Shown: positions 48,301 through 58,965 of the stretch, one piece after another
How the letters are laid out: the number at the start of each line of letters is the position of its first letter
Numbering within the stretch: the first letter of the stretch is position 1
Origin: Holacanthus passer
Taxonomy: Eukaryota; Chordata; Actinopteri; Pomacanthidae
Assembly: GCA_025331565.1 (NCBI GenBank)
Contig: JAFREQ010000024.1
Span: 2,507,501-2,571,500 of the forward strand
Direction: 5' to 3'
Length of the DNA: 64,000 bases
Position numbers and translations under genes: made by a program
Notes under the pieces: model-generated
What the model was told of the DNA's origin: nothing
The model's input: only the letters and a program-made list of their open reading frames with translations
Database searches by the model: none

Positions 48301-49008
48301 CAGGCGGCGGAGCTCGCCGTCTGATCTAATACATTACACACACCTCACACACACAGGAAACCCTTGTCTCCCCGAAATGCAAATCCAATTTTCGAGGCAG
48401 AGGAAAGGAGCGAACACGTACGCCAACCTTTGCCAGCCGCGGCGCTCTGTGTCTGCGCCGGCTAATCGATTGGTATTGTGCGACAGAGTCAACAGCTGTT
48501 CGGGCGTCGAGGCCCGGTGACCGGCCAGATACACGCTGCCTATCTGCTGTTCACACTCCCCGGCTGTTTCTCCCAATTCAGCTTGAAATTTAATGAGCGT
48601 CTTCCTGCCTCCTGTCTGCACGGCCTTTATCTCCAGGCTCAGTAAGACCAAAATGCACCTGTGGTTTCGGTGCGACCTGCAACTCTGACTCTGTCAAAAC
48701 TCACCTTGGGTAAACTTTGTCCTACAAATTCTCAGGGTTGAACAACAGAAACAGTGTTGTTCTTACAATAAAGGATGACTTATTGACCATAGCAGTGTCT
48801 CATCACATGATCATGATCGTGACTTCCAGGCTACAGAAACTCTCAGGATTTTCAGATTGCAAGCATCAAAATCGTGACATCTTGTTTCAGAGCGGAGTAC
48901 AGGGCGATTTCATGTGACTTCCTGTTTACATAATTCAATTGCTCCTGATTGGTTAGCGCTGTTGATATTTACTACTAGCAACCAATTTACATCAAAGTCT
49001 TTTTCAGT
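45326..49008. other. Unique noncoding stretch
   Basis: No gene. 46060-46330 and 47760-48320 are candidate elements (for example GTAATCATGGATTATGTTCA, GCATAATTGCATAG). A Leu/Phe-rich 115-codon plus frame at 46775-47122 is T-rich composition. AATGATTT and AAATCATT flank an A run at 48014-48038. Confidence 0.45.
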
Positions 49009-49125
49009 TTCAGGATCCACTGGCTTCCAGTTGCTGTCTGCATCAAATTCAAAATTCTGACACTTGACTACTCGCCTGAACTCCCCTGTTTGGGTCTACA
49101 CTCCTTCAAACGGCAGAAATTATGA
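49009..49125 (+). mobile_element. Degraded LINE fragment with HWLPV motif
   Basis: The frame from 49009 reads FRIHWLPVAVCIKFKILTLDYSPELP and ends at a stop at 49123. HWLPV followed by IKFKIL is the hallmark of the region just after the reverse transcriptase in L2/Rex-type fish LINEs. Only about 38 codons survive. It lies 9.3 kb from the other LINE fragment, in the same orientation; the two probably come from separate insertions. Confidence 0.6.
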
Positions 49126-50155
49126 TTATGAAATCAAAAGAAATATTAACTATGAGATTCTCCCGTTTGGTTTCTGAGCAGAGGATGTGATTTACAAAGC
49201 AGATATTCATGCTGGAGCAGACAAAAACATCATTTCATTTCAGCCACAAACACCAGGACGTTTGTTCCTCAGGTGACTCGTCATGTCTGTGAGAAATGAT
49301 TTGGAGAGTAAATGTTCCCCAGGAGTATTTGGAGGCACCGAGGTCGAGGTGATGTGAAGGACTTTTTGACTTTACTCCCTCAGATCCCATCGTTTCCCAT
49401 CATCTAAATACGCCCACGTTTCCAGTGGGACATCATTTGTCTTTGGAGGCTTGTTTTTCCCAGAGCTCAACTTTTTCAGACGAACAGGACGCTGCATCTC
49501 TTCGCATTGTTTGTCCAGACGGCGACAGACCAGAGCAAAGCGGAGCCAGAAACAGAGCTCTGCCTTCAAACGCAGGCCTCGTGTCGAGCCTTTCGATAGC
49601 TCAGTGAAAGTGACTGCAGATATCAAAGACTCTCAAAGAATACTCCGAGACGAACCATCAGATAGGCAGCGTGGAAATTCACACTTGTTCGCTTTTGGAG
49701 TGAGCGATGCCGGTTGCATATCCTCCCATCTGCGCCGCTGATAGCGGAGACATAATGAGAGGAGCGGAGACAAAGCGTTGAGAGGCTTTGTATCATCGCT
49801 CCAACTTTGAAGGGTATTTCTCCCATCCTCTCCCTCCAGCTGGCGCCTCCCTCCCCCTGGCTCTGCCTCGCCTGCTGGTCGGGGTCTGGAGCTCGGGGTT
49901 ATGGCCTCCGTCACTGGCATCACACACGGGCGGCGGATGAGCCAAGAACACACACACTTATGTACACAGACACACACACTTTACACATCCATACACAGAA
50001 CATATGGTCTCTTCTCACTCGATGCAGAGCCTGTGGACGTTTATTTCCAGTCTTTTTCTGTGTGTTTGTCCTCAAACTTGGAACTTCTTTGATCAAATTT
50101 GGCCTTGAAAACGTGGATCAGAGATTAGAGTCAGGATTATAATTTGTGTTCAGGT
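49126..50155. other. Unique noncoding stretch
   Basis: Overlapping opposed frames at 49370-49980 without domains. Imperfect CA-rich sequence at 49948-49990. No gene. Confidence 0.5.
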
Positions 50156-50315
50156 ATTAAAGAATAGTTTGGGAAATAATCTTATTCACTTTGTTTCAGA
50201 GACTGATTCCACTTTTGTGTCTGTGTGCTGAAGAGCCAGGAGGCGATTATCTTAAGACTGGAAGAGGAGGGAAACAGTGAGTCTGGCTTTGGCCAAAGTT
50301 AAAATATGCCCAGCT
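50156..50315 (+). repeat. Repeat family B, copy 1 (5' half)
   Basis: TTAAAGAATAGTTTGGGAAA, TAATCTTATTCACTTT, GATTCCACTTTTGTGTCTGT, AAGACTGGAAGAGGAGGGAA, ACAGTGAGTCTGGCTTTGGC and CCAAAGTTAAAATATGCCCA correspond in order to a percomorph repeat whose core is AAGACTGGAAACAGGGGGAA. A second copy, covering the core and 3' half, lies at 56665. Confidence 0.68.
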
Positions 50316-52084
50316 TGGAAAGCTTCGAGCTTTTCCCCCTTTGTCAGTAAATCTTTATTACAAATGATCCAACAAACAAAATGCCAGGAAGGAGTAAACG
50401 GCCAAATACGGAGAAAACGGAGAGGGTCGTGGACAGCTGCTGAGACGAGCACGAGCACGTTTGAGGTTATTAACTTTACAAGAGTTTACAGAAGTTTATT
50501 CCAGGGTTTAGATCCTCTTTGTTGATGATAATTTAGTTCAATCTATACAAAAACACTTGTTTAGAGGTTTAGATGCATATTGATGAGATGGAACTTGGAA
50601 AATAGCTCATGACAAAATGTTCATTTCCTAAAATCTTGTCTATGTGAATGAAAAAATAAACAGATTACAAATGTGCAAATTAGCGTGTGACGTAATCTAT
50701 ATGGCGACTGTTCGAGGAGGTTTTAGCTACTTTCCATTGAAAGTAATGGGCTGCCTGTTTCACAAAGACGCACAGTTGATCTCCACCGTTCCATTTAATG
50801 ATGCGACTTAAGACCTGGTGCAAGGTCAAAGCCACATTTCTCTGTTTGTTCTCGACCCAGGAAAAAGCCTGTGATGGGATGGATGTCACAATTTGGGAAA
50901 TGAAGTCTGAAAATACAAAGTGTGTTTGGTCACGCGCCGGGATGCTCGGCGAGGCGCAGACGATGAGGCCGGAGAGTCAGACAGTGACTGAAAGAGTGCG
51001 AGCGGAGCTGACTGATCAGCGCATCCAATCACATCTCCCCCTGCGTCAGCTCCTTCGGGCCTTTTGTTCGCCGTTATCTGCAGAAAGTGGCCAATAGCCG
51101 AGGACAATGCTCTGCGCTAAGAGAATAGAGTGTGTGTTCCTTTTTTTTTTGCACCCAGTTGCAGAAAGTTATAATCCTCCCTCGACTCGCTGTAACTTAA
51201 GGGAGCTTAAACGGGGGACGTTTAAAAAGCTTAGCCCTTTTTTTTCCTCCAGTTCTGATGTTCAACATGTGTCACAGCGGCACTTCTCATAATGAAACAG
51301 TCACGGCAAAGTGCAGATCCGACATTTTCCTGAATAGACCAATTACAGCGCTGTAATCTACATTAGTCTTAAATTATAGCTTTCGCAGGAAGCCTGGACA
51401 AAAGACTTTTGGGGACTGAGTCACGTGTTGGCAACAACAGCATGATGTCACTCAGTTTCCCAGCTGCTGTTTGGTGGTCGAGCTTTGCAAAGTGCTGACT
51501 CCGCTGTTGCATCTTTGTTGAAAGACGTGAAGGACGAATCGATTTTAACGACCGGAAGGCGTCGAGAGTCGATGGTCGCAAACACAGAGCGGAGTCCACG
51601 TGGACGGATTCACCTCCTCTTTCTTTTTGTTCCGTCTGATCTTCTTCACACAAAGCTCCTCGGCAGAGCGTCTTAAAGAGGCTCGGCGCTTTGATTCATA
51701 GACGCCGAACTAATGAAGTGAAGGAGTGGCTGCTCTCTGTAGCGCCACAGCTCTGGACTGTGACTCAGTGGGTTTGTTGAACAGCCATGTTAAAGATTTC
51801 ATTTCTCTTTTGTCACAGAAAAGTACATTTGCATTATGTAACTTTCTGAGTTTGCACTCGTTCCCGTAAGTAACTCCTGACATTTAGTGGACTGAATGAT
51901 CCATTTGTTTGAATAATATGATAATAATGTGATATATTACAAAAGGCTTCCTGGTTATGTAACGCAGCCTCTGGCAGCCATATTGGAGGTCGACAGCAGC
52001 TGTGAACAGTTTAGTTACATCATATATGCAGTACTGGATAGAAGTAACATCTCATCAAGTAACGAAGGGATTCTCATGGCATTT
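50316..52084. other. Unique noncoding stretch
   Basis: No gene. T10 at about 51141-51150. Segment 51000-51180 is balanced and unique. Confidence 0.5.
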
Positions 52085-52202
52085 GGTTCAGACGTTCATG
52101 TTCCCCTGAAGACAAATTGTGATCCTTTAACTCAGCCATCATCAAGTCAAAGTTAAATTTGTCCAATGCTTTGGTTTATGACTCAATATCTGCAAAACCC
52201 AA
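52085..52202 (-). repeat. Repeat family A, copy 6 (inverted)
   Basis: Minus strand: GTTTTGCAGATATTGAGTCA, TAAACCAAAGCATTGGACAA, then TTTGACTTGATGATGGCTGA and TCTTCAGGGGAACATGAACG. This matches the middle of family A, close to copy 4. Confidence 0.65.
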
Positions 52203-53079
52203 TTAGATCCTGTCAAAGAGGAAGCAACAGCAACGTCAGCAAAAAGCATCTTCTAAAACCATAACAATGAGCAATTTGTGGCCTCTTCAGTAATGAACTG
52301 TTTGTTCCTCATTTGGTTTTTTGGTTCTAGTTTTTAAAGATATACATCCTTGTTGGCTGACTTTCTGTGTCATTACAAAATGTCCTGCCCGACTGCTCCG
52401 CGGTCAGTAGGCCTACACGATGGGTCAGCAGACAAGAGGTCAGAGGTGAAGACTTTTCAGTGGACAACGATTATGAAGGCCTAAAAGCATGTGCTGGGTT
52501 AGTACAGCTTATGAAACTCGCTGCAGCAGGATCGATCACACCACAGAGCTCATGTCTTTAGCTACTGCTCTGTCTGACTAGTTTTCACTCTGTCTGTCAT
52601 GTTCTGTGCTTTTATCTTATTTTAAACAGACACTGAATCTCTCAAGAGTCAATTAATTCTTTAGCAATAATATTGAAGCTATAATTATGTGTTTGTCATA
52701 GTGATAAAGTTCACTAAATCTGTATCGTCCTCAAACCTTTGTTTGTACATGTGGATTCTGAAACTGTTCCGCTGGTTTCAGTTATTTTCTGCCACTTTAC
52801 TCTTCTGCACTCGTGTCAGTCAGACTTAAGTTTTTATTTTCAAAAAGTGCCTCGACAGACACTAGATTATTGTGGGCAAAGCAAAATCCAGATGTGTCAG
52901 CAGCTGAGCGGCTTCCTCCAGCTCACTGCTGAGCTCTCTGCAATGTATTACGTCTCAGTCACCTTGCAGATTAGTATCATGTATTAAGATTTTCATTATA
53001 TCAAACCTCATTTTAGATACTTCTGTGTTTGTGATTTTTGCATTCTGTAATTGCTTATGGCCTTTAATGACAATTCTAC
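52203..53079. other. Unique noncoding stretch
   Basis: Nothing recognisable before the repeat that precedes the tRNA gene. Confidence 0.5.
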
Positions 53080-53152
53080 AATTTCATTTAGCTTTTATCC
53101 AAAGCGACGTACATCTGAGCGTAAATACAACACAGGCAAGGATCTGGTCAGG
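53080..53152 (+). repeat. Teleost interspersed repeat fragment abutting the tRNA gene
   Basis: The string CTTTTATCCAAAGCGACGTA, followed by ACATCTGAG and a segment resembling AAATACAACACAGGCAAGG, matches a very common fish repeat core that I remember from many teleost genomes. I am not sure of its formal family name. The copy starts after a TTTCATTTAG lead and runs to within about 10 bp of the tRNA 3' flank. The 6 bases usually found between TTTAG and CTTTTATCC appear to be missing here. Confidence 0.6.
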
Positions 53153-53156
53153 AAAA
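53153..53156 (-). terminator. RNA polymerase III terminator of tRNA-Ser
   Basis: Four A residues on the plus strand give TTTT on the transcribed minus strand, 7 nt beyond the mature 3' end of the tRNA. Four Ts are the minimal Pol III termination signal in vertebrates. Confidence 0.75.
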
Positions 53157-53163
53157 CATGTGA

Positions 53164-53245
53164 CGTTGTCGGCAGGATTCGAACCTGCGCGGGGAGACCC
53201 CAATGGATTTCTAGTCCATCGCCTTAACCACTCGGCCACGACAAC
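53164..53245 (-). tRNA. tRNA-Ser (anticodon AGA)
   Basis: An 82-nt class II (long variable arm) nuclear tRNA reads on the minus strand from 53245 to 53164. The acceptor stem GTTGTCG pairs fully with CGACAAC and is followed by discriminator G. The A box is TGGCCGAGTGG and the B box is GGTTCGAATCC, a perfect internal Pol III promoter. The anticodon stem ATGGA/TCCAT closes the loop CTAGAAA, with anticodon AGA at 53212-53210, read as IGA after editing and decoding UCU/UCC/UCA serine codons. The variable arm GGGGTCTCCCC and the T stem GCAGG/CCTGC are intact. There is no intron, and CCA is not encoded, as expected for a eukaryote. A Pol III T-run lies 7 nt past the 3' end. All stems pair, so this looks like a functional gene, not a SINE relic. 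It stands alone, with no second tRNA seen nearby. Confidence 0.97.
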
Positions 53246-53899
53246 TATGACATCGACAACAACATCCTTGATGTCAGCATTACAGTCTGTTGTTGATTGT
53301 CTTCTTTGTTAAAAAAGACGACGGAATGGATGAATGAATAAATCTTCTGAGTCCATGTAGCTGTGCAGAGAAAGTAGTTGCTCTCGTTCTCTTATTAGAA
53401 TGATTTTGTGTTTGCATCAGCACGAGTGACCGCAGGTGTCGACAGCACTGAAAGTTAAGATTATGATCTTTATTAACTTCTCATTATGTTGCAATGTAAA
53501 GAGGATCATTTGTGGTAAGAATGCAAGAGGACATAAATAAAATACAGCACATAAACCTGCAGCTAAACTAAAAGTGAAAACTGCAATCAACAATTAGAGG
53601 AGCTGTTTTAAGCTTGTAACGGCCTCGTATGTCATGAATCTGTAAATTACTTGCAAATGAGGTGTTATCAGACGCCACAGCAGGGCGGCCGCCGCTCAGA
53701 GACCGTCCTTCCTGCTCAATTATTTTGCAAACGCTGACTAAAATCATTAGCTGAGTGTTTACAGTGTGAATGTATGTCATCAGACGGCTGTATGGAAAAC
53801 TGATGAGCGTCTCACTTTCTGCACTGCGTGACACTCGAGAGTTACTTCACGCCGCCGGGGTTCAAACTGAGGAGCGTGAGGAACACGGGGATGACAAAA
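53246..53899. other. Unique noncoding stretch (5' flank of tRNA)
   Basis: The sequence upstream of the tRNA on its own strand. No second tRNA and no upstream promoter box that I can assign. No gene. Confidence 0.5.
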
Positions 53900-54230
53900 A
53901 AGTTAGGTTTCCTACCACACTTTTCCAAGTGCAGGTCAAGCAGCACTTAATCAGGAGATTAAATGAGCGCCAAAGTTGGGAGCCTGTGGCGCAGGTTCCC
54001 ATTAGCTCGACTGACAGCGGTGGGAAATCTGCTGCAATAACGGCAACCTCCCCTGCTCTCTGCAGATGTACAGTAATTAGCCCATCCGCTTATAATAGCT
54101 TAACGATTACTGGCATGTCGCCATTTGTTATTTGGGAGATTTGCTTTGTTGACTCATTTGGGAGGAAACCGATATGAGTTTTTGATGCAATTACTCATCA
54201 TTAAGGATTTGGTTGTTGTTGTTCTTGACT
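53900..54230. promoter_or_regulatory. Candidate conserved noncoding element
   Basis: CAGCACTTAATCAGGAGATT (opposed TTAATC/GATTAA), CATTAGCTCGACTGACAG, TAATTAG at 54074-54080, CTTAACGATTACTGGCATG and TGATGCAATTACTCATCATT. Unique sequence with a high density of homeodomain-type cores. The G-rich tract at 54324 follows within 100 bp. Confidence 0.42.
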
Positions 54231-54323
54231 CTTATGAAGACTCACCCAGGGGGAAGATTAGTGGGGAAATTGTTTTTGTTTTGTTTTTTCAAGACAAAAG
54301 CAATATGTGTGATGGTGAGACGT

Positions 54324-54369
54324 GGGGGGCCGGGCGCCGGGGGCTGGAGCCGGGGCTGGGGGGCCGGGG
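54324..54369 (+). other. G-quadruplex-prone G-run cluster
   Basis: Six G runs of 3 to 6 bases (54324-54329, 54332-54334, 54339-54343, 54352-54355, 54358-54363, 54366-54369), mostly with loops of 2-4 bases and one of 8. This meets the usual G3+N1-7 rule using the first or last groups. Confidence 0.85.
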
Positions 54370-56664
54370 CTGTCTGCTGCTGCTTTCTGACAGGTTGCAG
54401 GGGGTTAATGACCCGGTGTTTGGGCTTTAATGACAGAAGTATCAGAGGTGGTGGAAGCTGCAGACTCGGCTGCAGAAAGTTCTTTTCTTTACACTTTATG
54501 AAACAACACACAAAACTCATAGAATAACACGAGACAATGTGATGTTAAGGCTAAAAGTAACATCACTTTTCCTGCTGCTTCAGACCAAATTTGAATATTT
54601 TCTGTGGCTACATTTCCATCTCTGAACATATGTGGACAGCTGGCAGCTTTGTTGACACCCATCACGAGACCACTGGAAGTTAATCGCATAAAGTCATCAT
54701 TTATAAGCGGAGCAGCTGGGAAACGAGGAATATTCTTACCTAATATAGACTTAATACCTCTCGCCAAACTATCACGACGTCTCTCTGTGTAAAGAAGTGA
54801 GCTCAGAACATCGCGTGGCCAAAAAATTCATTTGGTATAAAGAACAAAGGGGCGCTGATTTGGAAATGTGCAGATAAAAATATATGAAAATTGGACTAAA
54901 CTCGATTGAAAGTGTTTTAGATGTTTGTGCCAAACAGAATTTGAATCTGAAGCAGGTCCAAAGTACATGTTGAACTACGGCCGCTGAAGTGAAGAAACAT
55001 TGGTTATAGCTGTAAAATAAAGGAAGCTGCAGCTTTATTTACAGCTGTAATACAGCAGGGGCTCGTCTGGCTAATTATACGATACGTAATGGCCATCAGC
55101 TCTAACTGCTTCCACCTGACGTCCTGTGTTTCTGTCCGTTTGCTGAATGACTCTGAATACTACGATATACATGAGCCTGCTGCAACATGAGAGTCGTAGA
55201 AGAACAGGAAACTGGTGGTTGTTGTTCTACAAACTATCATTTTTAGCTTCACAAGAAAACACAAATTAACATGTGACCTAAAAAAAGTCTAAGAAAAGCT
55301 TAAATCACCAAATCTGTGCTTACTGGTGCGTTCACCCACTGATCTGTGTTTCTGAAAGAAACCTATGTTAGCAATAAGTTGCATGTGTGTGTGCAGACCT
55401 CTGCGTCATTCACACTATATGTTATAATTAGTACGTTAGTCACACCATGTACCCATTTAGATTTAATAATTGGAGGAGAATAATTCTGAAACGCGGCCGA
55501 AAAGCTGCAGCATGTAAAGGTTCATGAACTAATTATTTTCCCTTGTGCGCCCATAGAGAAATACACGGGAATGAAATCGCAGCAGAGAACAAACTTAAAT
55601 GACTTTCCCCCAGGACGGTATTTCAACAATCCTCACTCCTACTTTTTCCTCCCCGTTCGTCTGTGTTTGCAGCTTTTTCCCAAATGAAGTCTCTGACTTT
55701 ATTCCTCTCTCTGCCTCTCGGATGGAGTCGCAGACTGTGGCCTCGGCTGCGACGGAGCCGGCAGAATGTTAATACAGACGTGCATTACTGCTGAATAATG
55801 TCATAAAATCATTGCTCAAGTTTTTATGATGGCGTTCGACTGTTGCTGCAGATATTAAGAAGTCAGCCTGGAGGTGTAGCTGCAGAGGAGGGGGATGATT
55901 CCTAATACAAATTTACTCTCCAATGTCACCTGCTGTTTGGACAAATAATCCTTTTCCTGCTGGATGCGTCCCCGGTGGAATCATCTCTTCGGCTCGAGAT
56001 GTTGACAGAGTATGGAAAATGCCATGCATAACAAATATTGATCCGGCGGACGTGTGATCAATAAGCCGTGATTAGAGGAAGAAAAAGGCAGGTGAAGCAC
56101 ATGAAGGCTCGTCCACTCGCTGATGTGACCGCAACCCAGAGCGCGTCGGGCTATTTTTACCTCCACGCACAAACACGGAGCCACACAAACCGGCGGTGAC
56201 CCTGGAAGATGAGATTACAGCAGGACAAACACTGACGCAGCACATGCACAGGTGCAAACAAAGGCAATTAAACACACACACATCATTACACACACACACA
56301 CACAATCTGATACATGCAGGAGATAAAAATCGGCGTACAAACAGGAGAGCGGTCTCCGCAGCTCGGCTCTATCCTTCACAATGGCACGGTGACCTTTCCC
56401 AACATTTCCACACAGACAGAAACAGAAGTAAATGATCAGCGGCTTCTCGGGATGAAGAGGGATTACGCGCTCGGCGCTGCTAATCAAATGAAAGAGCAGA
56501 AAAATTGTATTAGGTGGAACAAATAATTGAGTTAGAGCAATTGAAGGACACTGGCTGCTCGAGTACAGTATCACATCTCGTCCTTTGCTTCAACACACAA
56601 ACAGCTCTGAGAGGAAAAAAACAAAAAAGCAAAAGGCCTCTTTCTCACTTTTATTCTTCATCTA
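54370..56664. other. Unique noncoding stretch
   Basis: No gene. 54640-54790 (AAGTTAATCGCATAAAGTCA) and 55980-56580 look like candidate elements, the latter containing a (CA)n tract. Confidence 0.45.
56271..56304 (+). repeat. (CA)n microsatellite, interrupted
   Basis: Two CA runs separated by TCATTA. Confidence 0.9.
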
Positions 56665-56855
56665 TATAGAAGCTTAGCTTAGCATAAAGACTGGAAACAG
56701 GGGGAACAGTTAGCCTGGATCTAACAGAATCCACCTCCCAGCACTAATTAATATGCTCGTTAAAAAATATGTAGTGTGTGTGTGTGTGTGTGAGGGACTT
56801 CCTGGGGTCTCTGCTGATTACCTGACAAATTTATGGTGATGACAAGACGTCTCAT
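56665..56855 (+). repeat. Repeat family B, copy 2 (core and 3' half)
   Basis: AGCTTAGCTTAGCATAAAGA, CTGGAAACAGGGGGAACAGT, TAGCCTGGATCTAACAGAAT and CCACCTCCCAGCACTAATTA are near-consensus. A (GT)n tract at 56774-56792 follows, then GACTTCCTGGGGTCTCTGCT and TTTATGGTGATGACAAGACG. It is a recent-looking copy compared with the 50156 one. Confidence 0.8.
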
Positions 56856-57629
56856 CGTCTCATCTAAGTCTCAGCAAGAAAGCAAATGTAAAAATATATA
56901 TGCAAATGTAAAATTATGCCTCTAATGGAGGAAGTGTGTTACAGTATTAACCTAGATTTACCATCACTTATGTGTAAGTAGCATAAACAGCTGTGACAAC
57001 AGTAATGTGTAATACTGTATATAGAATATATTGTCTGGCTGAGACATGAATAATAAAATAAAGAGAGAGGAAAACAGCATCTCTCAAACAGTCCCATCGT
57101 GTCTCAGCTCTTGTCACTCAGCTGTCGACTTGGAAGCAACTTGTAGGATTGTTTACCAGCTGTAAATATCACATATCATTTTCTTAGTATCGACACTTAT
57201 TCAAACTTCAGATTCAGCTGCAGCAAAACTCTCGTTTGCTTCACGATTACTTGCTCAACTGTTTGTGCAGTTTTGCTTCATTGTCCCGAGAGAAATGGAT
57301 TTGAAATTCAAGTAAGATCCATTTTTACGCGTTTACAGTTGATGGAACAGTTTGGTGTTCGCCCGAGTGTCCGATTAAAAAGGGAAGCTATAGCTAAAAT
57401 GCCTCCATATAGATGAGGGTTGGATGTTTGCAGCAATAAAATCCCATTTCACAATGTGTTATGAAGCCGTAAAAGATTCAGTCTTTCTGTTTTCCTCACA
57501 AACTCGTTCTGACTGACAAACTTGTTCACGCACAAATATAAACACGACGAAATTCAGACTGCCGATTCCTGAAAGAGGCTTTAACACACAGAAGCCATTT
57601 GTCTTTTCCTCTGTCATCAGTTTATCACT
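56856..57629. other. Unique AT-rich stretch
   Basis: No gene or repeat that I can support. Confidence 0.5.
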
Positions 57630-57770
57630 TTGTAACCCTGTCTCCCTCTCGCTCCTCTCCTGTCAGCTCCCGCTCCTCCTCCTCGCTCTTCTCTTCTCCA
57701 CGTCTTCTTCACTTTCCTGTCCTCTTAATCTCCCCCTCCCTCCCTCCGCTGCTCTTCCTCTCGGCCGCCG
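57630..57770 (+). other. Pyrimidine-rich tract
   Basis: About 140 bp composed almost entirely of C and T with scattered G/A, for example CTCCCCCTCCCTCCCTCC. Such tracts can form triplex structures. The plus-strand Ser/Pro/Leu-rich open frame across it is compositional. Confidence 0.7.
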
Positions 57771-57814
57771 CTCCGGGTCCGTAATGGCTCCTGTCATCCA
57801 GGAGGAAGTGATGA

Positions 57815-57839
57815 GGGACGGGGAACGGGGGACGGGGGG
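57815..57839 (+). other. Canonical G-quadruplex motif
   Basis: Runs GGG, GGGG, GGGGG and GGGGGG separated by AC, AAC and AC. All loops are 2-3 bases, so it matches the strict motif. A long pyrimidine-rich tract (57630-57770) precedes it. Confidence 0.85.
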
Positions 57840-58903
57840 ACGGTCCACCAGGAGCCTCCTGCTCAGCCCCTGACAGGACCTGCTGCTCAACCACTGCTAT
57901 AAGTTGACTTTTGGAAATCGAGTTCAGAACTTTAATGGTTTTTCAGCGAGTCAGAAAAAAAAGCAGTCAACATTTGTTTACCCACTTTGCTAAAAATAAA
58001 ATAAAACAAATAAATAAATGGATGAATGAATACGCAATCACTTACACAGTTTACATATGTAATTGATGCAGTTTATTGCCTCTGTTTACTGTTTGGGATC
58101 ATCTCTCTAATTGAGCTGATTCACTCAGTCATTATGATGCACGACTCCCAAAGGTTCCGCCGAGGCTGAAAACGCCTTTGATGAGAACTTCACCACATTT
58201 TGTGAGAAAGCTTCCAACCTCCACGCTGTCACCCGTGACTTGACAGATTGCTGCACTGTGCTTTAATGTGACCTCCAAAGAGGAGACTTCTTCTTTGGCT
58301 CTTCCTTGTTTTTCAGATCCCAAAATGCTGCAGGACAGAAACAAATCTTCCACCGAGCCGAACAAAGCAAAACAAGCTCACAACCGTCACAGCGGCTTTG
58401 TTGTTCCTGCATTTGCTGTATCAGTTGGTGTGAATGGTAGATGCACATATATACATGTATATGAGATAATTTATGTTCATAAACTTAAGGCACAGTGTGT
58501 AATTTCTGCTGCGTGGCGTCTCTCAATCCAAACGATGAAGAGAGACGATGTAGTTCGATGACGTCGTGAAGTGATGTGGGACTGAGACGTATCTGTAGAA
58601 ACACGAATCACATTTCAAACTACTTTTTCTTTTTGCTCTCCACACTTTCTAAAATCAATCTGATTGTGCCAAAACATGGATCCAGGCCGTCTCAGTGAGG
58701 CCTTTGTTGTCCCGTCCATTCGCCCGACCTCCCTCTGCAGACTTTGTTGCTCTATAATAACATCACAGCTCCTCCTCCTTTGCTGTTGCTGTTCTTTTTG
58801 GGTAATTGCTGCAATGACTTATGATCCACCTGGAGCCTGCTGGAGAATAATAAGAGAAAAGGAGCGACCGCGGGCAAAAGCAATCTTCTAATTCCTCCAA
58901 CTA
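57840..58903. other. Unique noncoding stretch
   Basis: An AAATAAATAAATGGATGAATG simple patch lies near 58006. No gene. It runs up to the MITE target site. Confidence 0.5.
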
Positions 58904-58965
58904 CAACCCAAAGATTCCAAAAATGTTGAATCATAAATAAAACAGAATGTGATCATTGTCTGATC
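58904..58965 (+). repeat. Left terminal inverted repeat of the MITE
   Basis: Starts CAACCCAAAGATTCC and continues through CATAAATAAAACAGAATG. Compared with the right end it lacks roughly 15 bp covering the GGGACACTGTGTAAAA segment. Confidence 0.75.

Noticed and set aside
53850..53870. Second B-box-like GGGTTCAAACT near the tRNA gene
   Set aside because: No A box or cloverleaf on either strand; not a second tRNA.
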